From assembly GCA_021904315.1 (NCBI GenBank), contig CM038917.1, positions 17,716,041 to 17,780,040 on the forward strand: 64,000 bases of DNA. The letters run 5' to 3'. This document shows, piece after piece, positions 48,966 to 60,300 of the stretch. The stretch comes from Sphagnum magellanicum (taxonomy: Eukaryota; Streptophyta; Sphagnopsida; Sphagnales; Sphagnaceae). Every line of letters starts with the position of its first letter. Positions within the stretch are counted from its first letter, which is position 1. The position numbers were made by a program, and so were the translations under genes. The notes beneath the pieces are model-generated. The model was not told where the DNA came from. It made no database searches and worked only from the letters and a program-made list of their open reading frames with translations.

Positions 48966-51267
48966 AAACAACCCTAGCCATGTTATTAAATTGAACATTT
49001 AATCATAAAGAAGATTCTTTGCATCTCCTTTTTCTTGTGAGGAAAAAAGTAACATGGTGTGTGTAGACAAACCATCACAAGATGCTTTTTGATTCATGTG
49101 GAGCTTTGTTTATAATTCAATACCTTCATTTTTGGATTCAGAGCTTGCATGCAAAGATAGACAAACAAGTTCAAAATTGAAGCTAATGGTGGAATTTCTT
49201 TTTGAAACTCATGGGCAAGCAAATAGTCTATTGTGGCTATACACTCATGTATGGTAATTTCATAATGAATTTTAACTTTCAATGACCTCTCTTTCTTTTT
49301 CAAATTTTGTTCATGTAATGCTAATGTTCACTTGGAACATCATATTCACAAGGAAATGACTTGTGAGAACATTTATGAGTGGAAATTCATCCCTATTCTT
49401 GGTTTGAATTATGAAGCATGTGCAATCCACCAAACTTGGAACAAGAGTGTACCAAGATCATGGTGTTAGATCTTGCTACATGAAAGGTTGCAAATGAAAA
49501 TCTCAATAAGGATTACAAAATCTCCCCCTTTGCAACAAAAGGACAAAAGAAGAGACAAATCCCCACCCATCTACTTTAGATTTATAGATTTTTGGAGGAT
49601 CCGAAAGTTATTCCACCTACATGATCCATGGAAAATTGAAATGGTCAAGTATATCTTTCAAAATCCAATAACAAATGGCAAACAAGTCAAAGACTTTGAT
49701 TTGTCTAAAATATTCAACCAAAAAGTAGTACATTATATGTTGCAATTTGTATGAAAGTTAGAATCTTACATTGGCATCGTTTGATCAATCACCAATTGAT
49801 CCTTGTGATGCAGAACGACAAATAATAGCATGCTTTTGAAGTAGTTGGCTACATTTTCTTTGAAATTCATTGATTAGTGCAATTGCATCAACCAAATAGT
49901 TGTCAAATTCCAAGACTTCTGTGATCACTACTAACCTTGGCAATGACAAACCAAGTGCTTTCGAAACCCCTAAAGTGAACAAGCCTACAACAAAAGACTT
50001 GCCACTATCTGAGAGAATCACATTGGCAACTCATGTGAACAAGAGATTATTGCAATGTTATGGGATCAGCAAGACAATATCCATTAACTTAGAGTAACGA
50101 GCTTCAATAAAGCATATTCAAATGGATTTGAATGTTGAGTACTACAATATAACAAGTTAGGGTACTACAAGCATCAAGAAAAGATGGTACCTATTTAAAA
50201 GCCTTGACACATGATGTCTATTGACATTGTGAATTCAAGCTGGAATAGAATAGCCAACACTACAACTTACCATTGCAAGGGCGTTTAAAGCCAACAATGG
50301 AGATGCTCTAAAGGCATGGCATGGCCCAATTCTACCATGTTTGATGTAGGTACTCGTTTGTGTGTCTTTTACTAATACCAATAGAGAAAGAAGAGGGCAA
50401 CCACACAACAACAAAACAAAAACAACAACAACATGCTTCTTGAACAATAGCTACAATCATCAAAGTCATCCAAATGGCATGGTTTTGATGATTTACATCA
50501 ATGGGATGGATAAGCAAACAATGGGTGTCCATACCTAAAAAACCCTAAGCAAGCCTACCCATTCCTCCTACAAGACCAATAAGATGGATGAAACCCTAGC
50601 CATTGCAACTTTCTAGATTTCCCTATCATCCATAAATGAAATCTACACATTTGTAATGTTTTCACAAATTGTAAATTTAAGGCATAAATTTTCCAAGATC
50701 CTTAAAAGCATTATTTCAAGGTTATTTTCTTTGACATTCAGCTACTTTTTTTAGGGTTTTCCCTAAGTGAGAGAGGTGGGTTGTCTGCTAATTCCACTTT
50801 TGGTTATGCCAATTCCCATTTGCCAAGTGAACCAACCATGGGAACGCAATAGTGATGTGAATCAATGGTGGGGAACGTTGCGTATGCTGGGAACAGGCCC
50901 CAGTAGAATAATTGGTGCATTTTTATTTCTTTTTAATTATTTTTCTATGATACCCAACAGATAGAAAGGGGAGCTCACCCAGTTTTTCATCCTCCATTTT
51001 GTTGAATAAAAACTCTAGCGAATTTTCCTCCCAAAAAATTAGCAAAAGTAGTCTAATAATTTAATTTACAGTAGAAAAAACACATTAGTTTCTCCCCAAA
51101 AAAACTCCCAATTTTTTTTTTGTCCCCAAAAAATCACTTGAGCTCACTAATGAGTTTAAGAATAGAAGCCAAGCCATATGAAATTCCTGCACATTCATTA
51201 GGTTGATTTTGCTTGCAAAATTTGGTTAATTGTTGGTTTTGGGGGGCCAATTTTTTATAAAAAAATC
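48966..51267. other. Intergenic region, no recognisable gene
   Basis: Moderately AT-rich DNA. Open frames up to 93 codons occur on both strands and overlap, for example 49473-49754 (+) and 49785-50021 (-). None shows a domain I know, and they may be transposon remnants. Confidence 0.45.
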
Positions 51268-51715
51268 ATCCAAATGGTAATTAAATTACCTACCTATTTA
51301 AAATTAAATAATTCATTTAATTAATGCTAATTGCATCCAAATGGTAATTAAATTACCTACCTATTTAAAATTAAATAATTCATTTGATTAATGTTAATTG
51401 CTTCCAAATGATAAATAAATTACCTACCTATAAATAATTCACTTAATTAAATGTTAATTGCATCCAAATGATAATTAAATTACCTACCTATTTAAAATTA
51501 AATAATTCATTTAGTTAATGTTAATTACATCCAAATGATAATGGTATTACCTACCTAATTTAAAATTAAATAATTCATTTAATTAATGCTAATTGCATCC
51601 AAATGATAATTAAATTAACTACCTATTTAAAATTAAATAATTCATTTAATTAATGCTAATTACATCCAAATAATAATTATATTACCCACCTATTTAATTT
51701 GGTAATTAATTCATG
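51268..51715. repeat. AT-rich tandem repeat of about 66 bp, seven copies
   Basis: ATCCAAAT or a one-base variant recurs at about 51268, 51334, 51401, 51460, 51528, 51597 and 51663. Each is followed by a TAATTAAATTACCTACCTA-like stretch, TTTAAAATTAAATAATTCAT and TTAATGCTAATTGC. Copies are closely similar. Confidence 0.93.
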
Positions 51716-51749
51716 CAAAAGTTTGAAATTCAAAGTTGGGAAAACAGAC

Positions 51750-51920
51750 ACACACACACACACACACACAAACAGAAGTGGCGCTTTCCAACCGAGGCCA
51801 ACAAGTTTGACCGACCCAAGCAAGAAGAAGAAGAAGAAGAAGAAGTCTGGATTGCCCTGCCCTCTTCCCCTGGCAGAGTCCATGTGGTATTGGAGGATGA
51901 TGAGTTGCTTCAAGCAATGC

Positions 51921-51951
<31 letters not shown>

Positions 51952-52258
51952 GATCATGATGATGATGGTTCCAGCAAACTAGTAATTGGGCTCATCAGAT
52001 CACCTTAGATGATGGATTGCAGTGTCAGGAAAATTTTGCAATTGAAGAGTTGAGTAGTGGATTGAGAGCTTGCCCAATGAATAATTAAAAAAATTTGTTG
52101 GAGTTCAAATTCTAGCAAATGCTGAAAATCCTGGTAATCAAATTCTTGGTGGAAATCATCAACAGTGTGAAGAAGATGATCATAACTTGCCAACAAAAGA
52201 GACCCATTTCAAAGTGATTAGCAAAATTGTTTCATCAAGCTGTTGAGAAGAATTGTGA

Positions 52259-52290
<32 letters not shown>
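51750..52290. repeat. Microsatellite cluster upstream of the 52.4-kb gene
   Basis: (AC)n at about 51750-51770, (AAG)n at 51823-51845, (TTG)n at 51921-51952 and (GA)n at 52263-52290. The GA tract ends 82 bases before the ATG of the next gene and may lie in its leader. Confidence 0.85.
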
Positions 52291-52293
<3 letters not shown>

Positions 52294-52371
52294 TCAGGTA
52301 ATTGGCCACAACAAATCCCACTACTTAGTTTGATCAGAAAGAATTTTGTAGAATTTTAGCTTTCTTGAGGT

Positions 52372-54244
52372 ATGAGAGCACCGGACATTGTAGTAGTGAT
52401 AGATAGCATAAGATCCATCATCAACGTTGAGCTTAAGAATTTTGTGTGTGACGGCATTTCCACTTCATCCATGAGGCTGATTGCGGGAATAATTGCATTC
52501 TGGAAGCAGCAATGCGGTCAGTACTACATGAATTGCAGCAACCATGGACGACAGATCGACCGTTGTAATGCTCCAGGCGTACTGTTCTTGGGGATGTCCA
52601 GAACTTCTGCCGGAGTACAGAAGCTGCTGCTGCTGCGACAGCCGGATCATGTTCGCTTCCAGCCGCTGCCAGGAGCAGGGATCATGCTGCAATTACCCCT
52701 GCTACTGGAGGAACTCAAGGACTCAGTGCGAACAATTCAAGAGGACACTGTCTTCCACAGATGGAGATCTTCTTCTCACTGCTCTATAGCAATTCGTGTT
52801 TTATTTGCAGCACCAAGGCATGATGATCGCGGAACTGGGTTCAATGGTGGACCAATTCTACGCCCGGGTTTCGAAGCGATTCGATCAAGTACTACTACTG
52901 CTCTTCGGAAACCGGAAGAATCCGATGCGACTCCTGCAGTCTTGAAGAATTGTAAAACAAACGCCACAAACTGCATGATTCCAGAGATCAATATCGCAGA
53001 GTCGATCAACGATCATACTCATCTAGAGCTCTTATATGGGGAAAAAACTGCTGATGAGACCTGCATCCGAATGGTCATGTTGCAGCCCACAACTATGGAG
53101 ATCCTGGAGAAATTGCAAACAGATGGAGAATTTGGGAATTATGATAAGCTGCAGCAGGATGAAGAGAGGCTTAAAGCTGAGTGCAAGTCTAAGTACTTCT
53201 CTGATCACTACATTCCGTCTCTCATGAGCAACGACAACCCAACAAACACAGTTGCTGCAGCCTTCAGATCACAGAGACAGCAGTGCAACAACTCCTTCAT
53301 TTGGATGCAAGCAAGAAACTGTACAGATATTCAGATCAATCCACCCCCACGTGTACTTATTGACTGTTGTCAGGTTTCCTCGCAATCCAAGCAGCAGCAG
53401 CAGCAGCAGCTCCCAATTGTGAGCTTTGACATCGTTCTTTACCACAAACCTACATTGCATATTGTGAGTAATCATGAGGAACTGGAGCCCATTATGCGGA
53501 GTGTGGGATGGATGCCTTGGGATCCTTTTGAAGGCTTCAAGGAGTATGTGAAGTTACCTCCTCAAGGGAAGCCTTTTCAGAGTCCGGTTGAGATTGTCAA
53601 ACTACCATCTCCACTCCAATTCAAGTCTCTTCAAGATTTCCACATGGTTCAAAGCCTTGTCCTTGCCCACAGTTCCATTTTCGACATTTACATTGCATTT
53701 CATTTTGCCCACTAATTGATTTTTCTGCTTTTCTTTCTGTTAGGTTGTTCCACACCATTGCAGCAAGTGCTTGCACTTTCCCCCTAGAGAGTTTGTTGGT
53801 CCTGTCCTAAAGTGTAAAGGTGTCATGAGAAGCCTTACTACTCTTCTGGTGTCACATTTGCACTATTATCCCCTCTGTAGCACCTGCTCTTCATTTTCTG
53901 CTCCAGCAATTACCAGAAGCATACAGAAGTTGAAGGCACTGGTACTACATGAGCTCACTGCCAAGGGTTTGTTAGCACCTTATTGTATAATTTCCATTCA
54001 GTTTTTGTACATAAAAGCATACTGTCAGGTGCACAATCAACTCTCTGGGAAGGTGAGGGTAATAGGTGAAAAGATTCACAATTCAGGCCAATTGAAGTCT
54101 AGATCATTATCAGAATCCATGTGGTTGTTCAGGCATAACAAGTGGGTCTTCCATGGTTTTTCCCCGGCAGAATTACTACACTTTCTCAGTACCATGAGAT
54201 CTGCCATCAAACCCATTGCACTGCTATGTCTAGAGCTGCCTTGA
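52372..54244 (+). CDS. Unidentified gene with a long open frame; exon structure uncertain
   Basis: I do not recognise this gene. From ATG 52372 the frame stays open for 447 codons to 53715, far beyond chance, in DNA GC-richer than its surroundings. A second frame, open from about 53744 to 54244, follows a good acceptor (CTGTTAG before 53744). A possible donor at 53647 (ATG|GTTCAA) would join the two in phase and give about 591 residues. The joined protein would read KSLQDFHM then VVPHHCSKCLHFPP. Visible features are a Gln run near residues 344-350, a helical-looking charged stretch (MEILEKLQTDGEFGNYDKLQ), LPIVSFDIVLYHKPTLHI, and a Cys pair HCSKC plus STCSSF in the second part. There is no signal peptide and no clear membrane segment. 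Between 52544 and 52790 another frame is also open, with a strong Kozak ATG, so the true first exon may differ. Confidence 0.55.
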
Positions 54245-55150
54245 CAGCCAGACCAGATTTCTTCTTACTTGCTCTCCAGGTTAGATAGATACATGGCCTC
54301 CGTAGGTATGAAGGGGATGTGGAAGCCAATTGAAGACTTTAACATGTTAGTGTAAGTTTCACAAGTGATTGCACCCTAGATAAGATTTGCAGCCCAAGAG
54401 GGATGGTCTGTCAGAAACTTGGGAGAAAGAAATGCACATGAGCTAACATGAAAATTCCAGACGGAGAGCAGCAATATTGCTTTACACTTTATATCTCAAT
54501 TCCTCTCACAAGATTTTACCAGATGGAACAACTGGGATTTTGTCGATGAAGTAAACTGCATGAAGCCTTTTGTAAAACACAACCTGCATTATCACAGCAT
54601 GGAATCAGGGTTTGTCATGCTCCAGCTAGTGTATGCCACACATCACAATTCCCCAGCACAAGATATCACATATTTCTCTGTACCAAGGTAGCATTTTCTG
54701 GAGGAAACTCTGCATCTCATGAAATTTGACCCACTAAACAGGGGAAGCCAATGCAATGTAGTGTCAAAGATCCCTCAATTCTTATCAGAGGATTTACCCA
54801 GTCCTCATGGGGACCCATGTCAAAGGGTTTTTTGGATTCTGCAAGTGGTAGAATCAAATGGAGAATGGAGAAACAATCTAGCCTTCATCATCCAACTTGC
54901 TGTTCACTGGAATACTTCCAACAATATTTACTGTATTGTCTGACACTAGACCATAGAGGGCTATGTGCTGAGAACACTTACAGTGTTGCCCATGAATGTA
55001 ATCCAAACCCTAAAGCAGCAGGATCTCTTATTATCGCCAAATTTTCTTTCTCAGTGACAGATTGCCATTAATGAATGCTTTTGTAACCATCAATGAATGA
55101 TTACAAGAACCTGTTGGGGTTCCACTTGGTGATCAGAAAGTGAAATCTAC
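54245..55150. other. Spacer between the unidentified gene and the 4CL pseudogene
   Basis: No intact gene. A plus-strand stretch near 54815-54885 has TTTTTTGGATTCT and GCAAGTGGTAGAATC. These loosely resemble the codons of the conserved end of 4CL-type ligases (the VDSIPKSASGKI region) but lie in the opposite orientation to the neighbouring pseudogene. Confidence 0.35.
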
Positions 55151-57060
55151 CTGCTTTGCAATGAAGGTCTTCACCTCGTCTTCACTGAGATGAAAGCCTG
55201 GAGCCTGCACTACAAATGCAACTGGGAGTTCTCCTGAATTTTCATCCTTATGGCATCACAAAATTGCATAACTTTAATATAACCACCCATCTCCAATCAG
55301 TCGCATGTAACTCCTGATATTATGACTGCACATGACCAGGCATGCCTTAACCCTTGTGGATATTAACAGAAGGCTTTTCCCAACCTCTTCAGTACAAGTA
55401 TGACTTGCTTAAGTCACACCTCTTATCCCAAAGGAACTGTAATAGACAGCCCAAAAAGAAAGGATCAATGTTTGTGGTCGGGCACTTACAGAACTACTGC
55501 TGCATTAAGGATTCCATCATATGATATAAGAAGTGCTTAAGGTTCTGCCGGTGGTACCTGCAAATACCCACGAAAGAGGGTCACATAGCCAATCTCCAAA
55601 CAATGAGCAAGAGTTTCTTAAAGAACAATAGACATCAGATTGTTTAATCCATTGATTTCCTTGAGGCCAGAACAAACCTTTTCTGGTATACTAGGCAATA
55701 TTCCATATTTTAGTATCCTGTTAGGTATAGCCAACTCTTACCAGGAAGCCTTTCACTTTGATGATTTCCTTGACAAGATCTACAATCAACACCTCCTCAC
55801 CTTCATCAGTGAAGCCAATGTTGCCTGTATGTAGCCACCCATCTTTGTCTATAGTGTGAGCTGTTGCTTCAGGATTGTTAAAATACCCTGCACATTGATA
55901 GCCATCAAAACCCTAAACCCACAACCTCAAATACTTTGTTTATCTTAACTTGCTTCCAGCTTCACCTAATCTAATTGGGTAAAGTTCGACAAAATTGCAG
56001 TTCCACATGTCCACAGAATGGCTGCCATAATAAATTTGCTCCCACTTGAAGAAAGTGGTCACATGTTCATGGCAAACAAGGCTAGAATAGATGGAACCTT
56101 TCATTCAGGTCTACAGATACAAATCTCGCCAATTTGGTTGTATGTCAAAGAAAGACCAGTCTCATTGCCCACAATCTTCACCTCAGTATTGCAGACCACT
56201 GTCCTACACGAGCCTGATTTAACTGGGAATGGTGTCTTTGCAATGCCAAAGACTTGGCAAGAACAGGACCAGCCTCTGTCATTCCATATCCCTGCCACCA
56301 AACAAACAAACAACTCGCACAAAGATTTCACACTAAATATGAAGTCGCAGGAGCATGTTAATAATTACCTCTGCACTACTCAGAAGGAACATTTGGAGAG
56401 GTTGAGCCAAAAGACAGTAGCTACACTAGCAAAATTTTGAAGATAGAGAGAATGATCTTCCAGCATCATTGATCACACAAAAGACATGCATTGAGATAGC
56501 CGGTTTACAAAGCGGTGGACATTGGGTTTGTACTTTTACCTGTCCAATGACTGCATCTGGTAATTGCAGATCCTGGAGTTCATCTTCCAGATCCTTTACC
56601 CAGAGGAGCTGCACCCAACATCACCATCCTCACACTGGAGAGATCAATAGTGCAGCACAATTGGGTTCTTGGCCATGGCCAAAACTATGCTATGGGTGGG
56701 CACCACTGGCAACATTGTGACCAGAGCACACATGAGATTGTACAAGCAATATGAGATTGTTCGAGCAATTGTGAGATTGTACAAGTACTCCCAGTGGGTT
56801 GTCCAGTGGATGTAATTCTTCTAGTCATGACACAAGATCACTGAATGGTAGGAATGGAGGAGCTCTGCAGCTTTGAGAAGAACTCGAACAACAATGGAAA
56901 CTTTTGGTTGAAAGGGTTAATGTTACCTGGTCTTTCTGAATGAGCTTTCCAACATGAACTGGAGATTGAACTTGGCCATGGTGACAAGAGTGTGGCTCCT
57001 AGTCTTTAAGTCCACAAAGCATGATGGAGTTGAGGGAATAGAATAGATATGGTACATAGG
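55151..57060 (-). pseudogene. 4-coumarate:CoA ligase family pseudogene, 5'-truncated and frameshifted
   Basis: Remains of an acyl-CoA ligase of the 4CL type (phenylpropanoid or fatty-acyl adenylate-forming enzyme). Recognisable pieces, in gene order: HIYS and TLVTMAKFNLQFMLE (57060-56925); IVLAMAKNPIV, then LSSVRMVM and AAPLGK, then DLEDEL and LPDAVIGQ (about 56720-56540); [16 protein letters not shown], then FPVKSGSC and GEICI (56291-56098); [18 protein letters not shown] and [10 protein letters not shown] (55887-55742); VPPAEP-stop-ALLIS (55557-55490); GELPVAFVV and [12 protein letters not shown] (about 55246-55151). Splice borders are still visible. Lesions: an in-frame TAA at 55539-55537; frameshifts near AAPLGK, after AKSLA, after GEICIC and in the first block; and conserved residues changed (TGD to TGN, VDR to VDL). 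The AMP-binding N-terminal half (SSGTTGLPKG region) is missing, and no intact 3' exon was found. It cannot encode a full enzyme. Confidence 0.92.
56732..56790. repeat. Triplicated 20-22-bp motif inside the pseudogene
   Basis: GAGATTGTACAAGCAAT and close variants occur three times in a row, in a segment that was probably an intron of the former ligase gene. Confidence 0.85.
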
Positions 57061-57067
57061 GAGAGAG

Positions 57068-57092
57068 GATGATGATGATGATGATGATGATG
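57068..57092. repeat. GAT microsatellite at the pseudogene's broken 5' end
   Basis: (GAT)n, read as (ATC)n on the pseudogene strand, directly adjoins the first recognisable ligase codons. It is close to the truncation point. Confidence 0.85.
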
Positions 57093-57159
57093 CACATGCA
57101 CATAAGCAAGTCTTCATAAGTGATACCCAGAATTTTAAATGTTGTTTTTTTTTTTTTTC

Positions 57160-57718
57160 AGATTTAGTTTGTAGCCAAATCTGGCTAAATCATTCTGTGG
57201 ATCATCTCCATTTTGGCTATAACAAAACCAAAATAAAATAAAATTTGACAAAATAAAACACCACCGGTAATAATAATGATACTAATAATAATAATAAAAG
57301 ATAATCCATCTTAAAGGTGCACTCCGAAACCACAACTTGTGTAGCTTAATGGATTTTGGCCCCTCAGTAACAATAATAGGTCTATTTATTTTTTATATGA
57401 GCATTATATTGAAAGATGGTATTTTGGCTTGTGTTGAAACTTGAGATTAATTAGAGAGTCATAATATCTTGAAGGATTTTTGGGTTTCTTTTAGAGGATA
57501 TTTTTTATGAAGATTATATATATTATTTTTGGCATGGTGAAATATTTGAGTTTCCATAATTCTTCTTCTTTTTTGCATTAAGATACCCTTTTTAATGTAA
57601 ATGGCAAGGCCACGGTGTGTGACACACCCCCTTGTTTTCAATTTTGTGATGTAGCTGAAGTGACTGACTGACGGTCGTCCATAAGACAATTTAGCCAGAT
57701 TTGGCGATTACAAAACAT
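57160..57718. mobile_element. Non-coding element of about 560 bp with terminal inverted repeats (MITE-like)
   Basis: The left end has TGTAGCCAAATCTGGCTAAA (about 57170-57189). The right end has the reverse complement of the same core (ATTTAGCCAGATTTGGC, about 57689-57705). Similarity continues inward for about 30 further bases (GTGGATCATC against the complement of GTCGTCCAT). The interior is AT-rich and has no open frame of note. The right end belongs to the dispersed family seen at 21.8 and 40.4 kb. I could not define a target-site duplication. Confidence 0.6.
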
Positions 57719-58165
57719 GAAAAGGAAAAAAAAAAGACTAGTATGCTTCTATATTTTTGGCTACCTGATACAACTTGGGATAGAATCTTGGTGGCTTTCT
57801 CTAATAAATTAGATTTTTTTGGAAATTTGGCAACTAAAAAATTCAAAAAGCACTAAATTTTCACCAATTTGTGCCATTTTGGCAAATGTTGGCCAAAAAT
57901 CAACTGTCCTTCGAGGATATTTAATTAGCTATGGGGTGAAAGGTGTTTGAAAAACTTCTTTTTTTCATTTGTACTAACAAATTATATTTACAAATTCAAA
58001 CTTAATTCCACAATACTTAAGGGCATTCATGTTCATCCCCTTTCCTTCAACCTCACAAATGAATGTAAACATCTAAAGAACCATATTATGTAAGAATAAA
58101 TTCGAGTTTTTTTTCTTTTTTGCATGTGTAGGCACTTTCCTTAAAATGGTCTCACATTATGCACA

Positions 58166-58285
58166 CATAACACTAGATACATAGATGCTTTGAATGAACC
58201 ATAGCAATGGATGGGACAAATTTTGCATAACACTAGATACTTAGATGCTTTGAATAAACTGTAGCAATGGATGGACAAATTTTGG
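58166..58285. repeat. About 62-bp tandem duplication
   Basis: CATAACACTAGATAC, then TAGATGCTTTGAAT and TAGCAATGGATG, occur twice in succession with few differences. Confidence 0.9.
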
Positions 58286-58492
58286 ATTAAAAAAGTTGAG
58301 AAAACTTCCCTCCTAATTCTTACACTCGCTTTTGCTTCAATTGATTTGACAATTGTTAGGTAATAGGGAAAAAAAAAATTGTTACATTTTGGGTTTAAGG
58401 ATCTCAATGAAGGGATCATCGCTAGATATGTTAACTTGACAAGGTGCATTAATCTCGATGGCTATTAATCCTTGCTTCTTCCACCCCCCCCA

Positions 58493-58514
58493 CCCCCCCC
58501 CCCCCCCCCCCCCC
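58493..58514 (+). repeat. C22 homopolymer within a C-rich tract
   Basis: A run of 22 cytosines, preceded by two shorter C runs broken by single adenines (58481-58492). This is the third long C/G homopolymer in the window. Confidence 0.85.
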
Positions 58515-60104
58515 TATCACAACACATGGAAAAGGCCTTAAATATACATGTGATATCATGTAATGGTTTTTTGTAGTTTTATATGTAGTTTGTAAGGGAA
58601 ATTTGATTATATCACACCAATAAGCAAATACACGTTAACAAATATCATTGTTAGTGTGATCAAAGGACATGGTTCATATGGCCTTGTCATACATGAAATT
58701 TGTATTTGGCCAAATGTTCACACAATTGGGCCATAGACCAACGATTCAACTTTGAGTATAAAATGGGTGAAAGTATGATTGGGTGGTACCAATAAGAATT
58801 TCACATCATCATTTATTTTAGACTCATCAAACTTTGGAAATATATATTAAACATTTAAAGAAAGGTTTTCAATAGATTTTTTTTAAAATCACTAATTAGG
58901 CTATATAAATTGTGAAATTTTAATGATATAAAAAATATTTTGAATTTTGATGCTCTTATTAATTACATTCACAAACAAATTTAAGGTTCACAATATTTTT
59001 TTAATGTCATTAAATTTTCAAAGTATTACTTTCAATCAAATCACCATATTTATGTTTTATTACCAAATAGTACCAATGTAAAATAATTTGTACATAATGT
59101 TTTTCTTCAACAAAACCTAGTGGGTTTATGGAGGTCATGATAGTATGGCAACTATTAATCCTCAACTAATGAACAATCATAGCAATAAAGTTCTCATGGT
59201 AGGTCAAAAGGCAAATCTTCACAAATTTAAATCTTCATGTATCTTATTTTATATCTATTAATTGTGCATGTTTTTTTAATGAAACTTGAAGCCTTAACAT
59301 AAGAAGACATGTGTAGAGGGTATGTAAGGGATGTATTCATTAGCGAGCAATGTTTATGAAGTTCTTTGAAAAGCTCAAAAGACATAATTGTGAATTGTTG
59401 AATTTCCTACATGGTTCAAAGTACCCCATCATCTCCATGGAAAAAAACAATTCCAAGACGAAAGGATAAATTAACATCTTTTCTAAAAAATAAGAAATAA
59501 AGAAACATATTTTCCCAAAAAAATAACTTCTTCTCCAAAGAGAAGAACTTCTAAAAAAATAATTTTCCAAAACATGAATAGTTCCCAAAAAAAAATTCCC
59601 AAAAAAAGCTCAAAAAAACATTTTTCAAAAATAATTTTTGAGGAGAAGGCCTTGTGTTAGGAAAAGATATTAATTGAATTTAGTACATATTCAAGAGAGA
59701 ACTAAACAATGGATTAGTCAAAATTAGAAGACAATCAAATTCTTCCCATAACAAATTTAATAACTAGTCAAACTTTGATTACCAAATGCTATGGATAGCC
59801 GAATGTAATAGCTATCAATAAAAATAAATAGCCTAGAACAATTATAATTGATTACAAAATGATATATGAAGGTAGAATTGGAAAACAAAATAGATCTTGA
59901 TCTTTTGTAAGCTTAAGATTATGATGAATTAATTCTTATTCTATGTTTTAGGGTACATGTGTGTGTAATGCATAGAACATTGCATGTGTGTGTAAAATGT
60001 GTTCATTAGTTCTAAATGGTTGTGAAAATTATCATATTAGGTAAGGTGTAAGGAATGTTTTATAAATTGGGATGTTGTTTTTAAAGTGATGGTAATTAAA
60101 AGCA

Positions 60105-60300
60105 ATAAAGTTAGTTCTACAATAAGAATTTAATTGGGAGTTCCAAGATGATCTTGATTATGTTATATGAATAGTTGTACAATAGTATAAGAGGTAATAA
60201 AATCATCCCTAGAGTTAAACTTGCCTTTAGTTATTTTGGCGCATGATGTTTGGAATAATAGAATGGGCAAGAACCCAATGGCGATAAATAATTAAGAAAT
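60105..60300 (+). repeat. Left member of a direct-repeat pair 3.07 kb apart
   Basis: Shares with 63180-63355 the strings CAAGATGATCTTGATTA, GTGTTTGGAATAATA or its one-base variant, and AATGGGCAA(G/A)AACCCAATGG, in the same order and spacing. It could be the remains of a long terminal repeat or of an old duplication. Confidence 0.75.

Noticed and set aside
52465-53475. Minus-strand frames opposite the unidentified gene
   Set aside because: Shorter than the plus-strand frame and without domains. Leu or Cys runs reflect CAG-type repeats.
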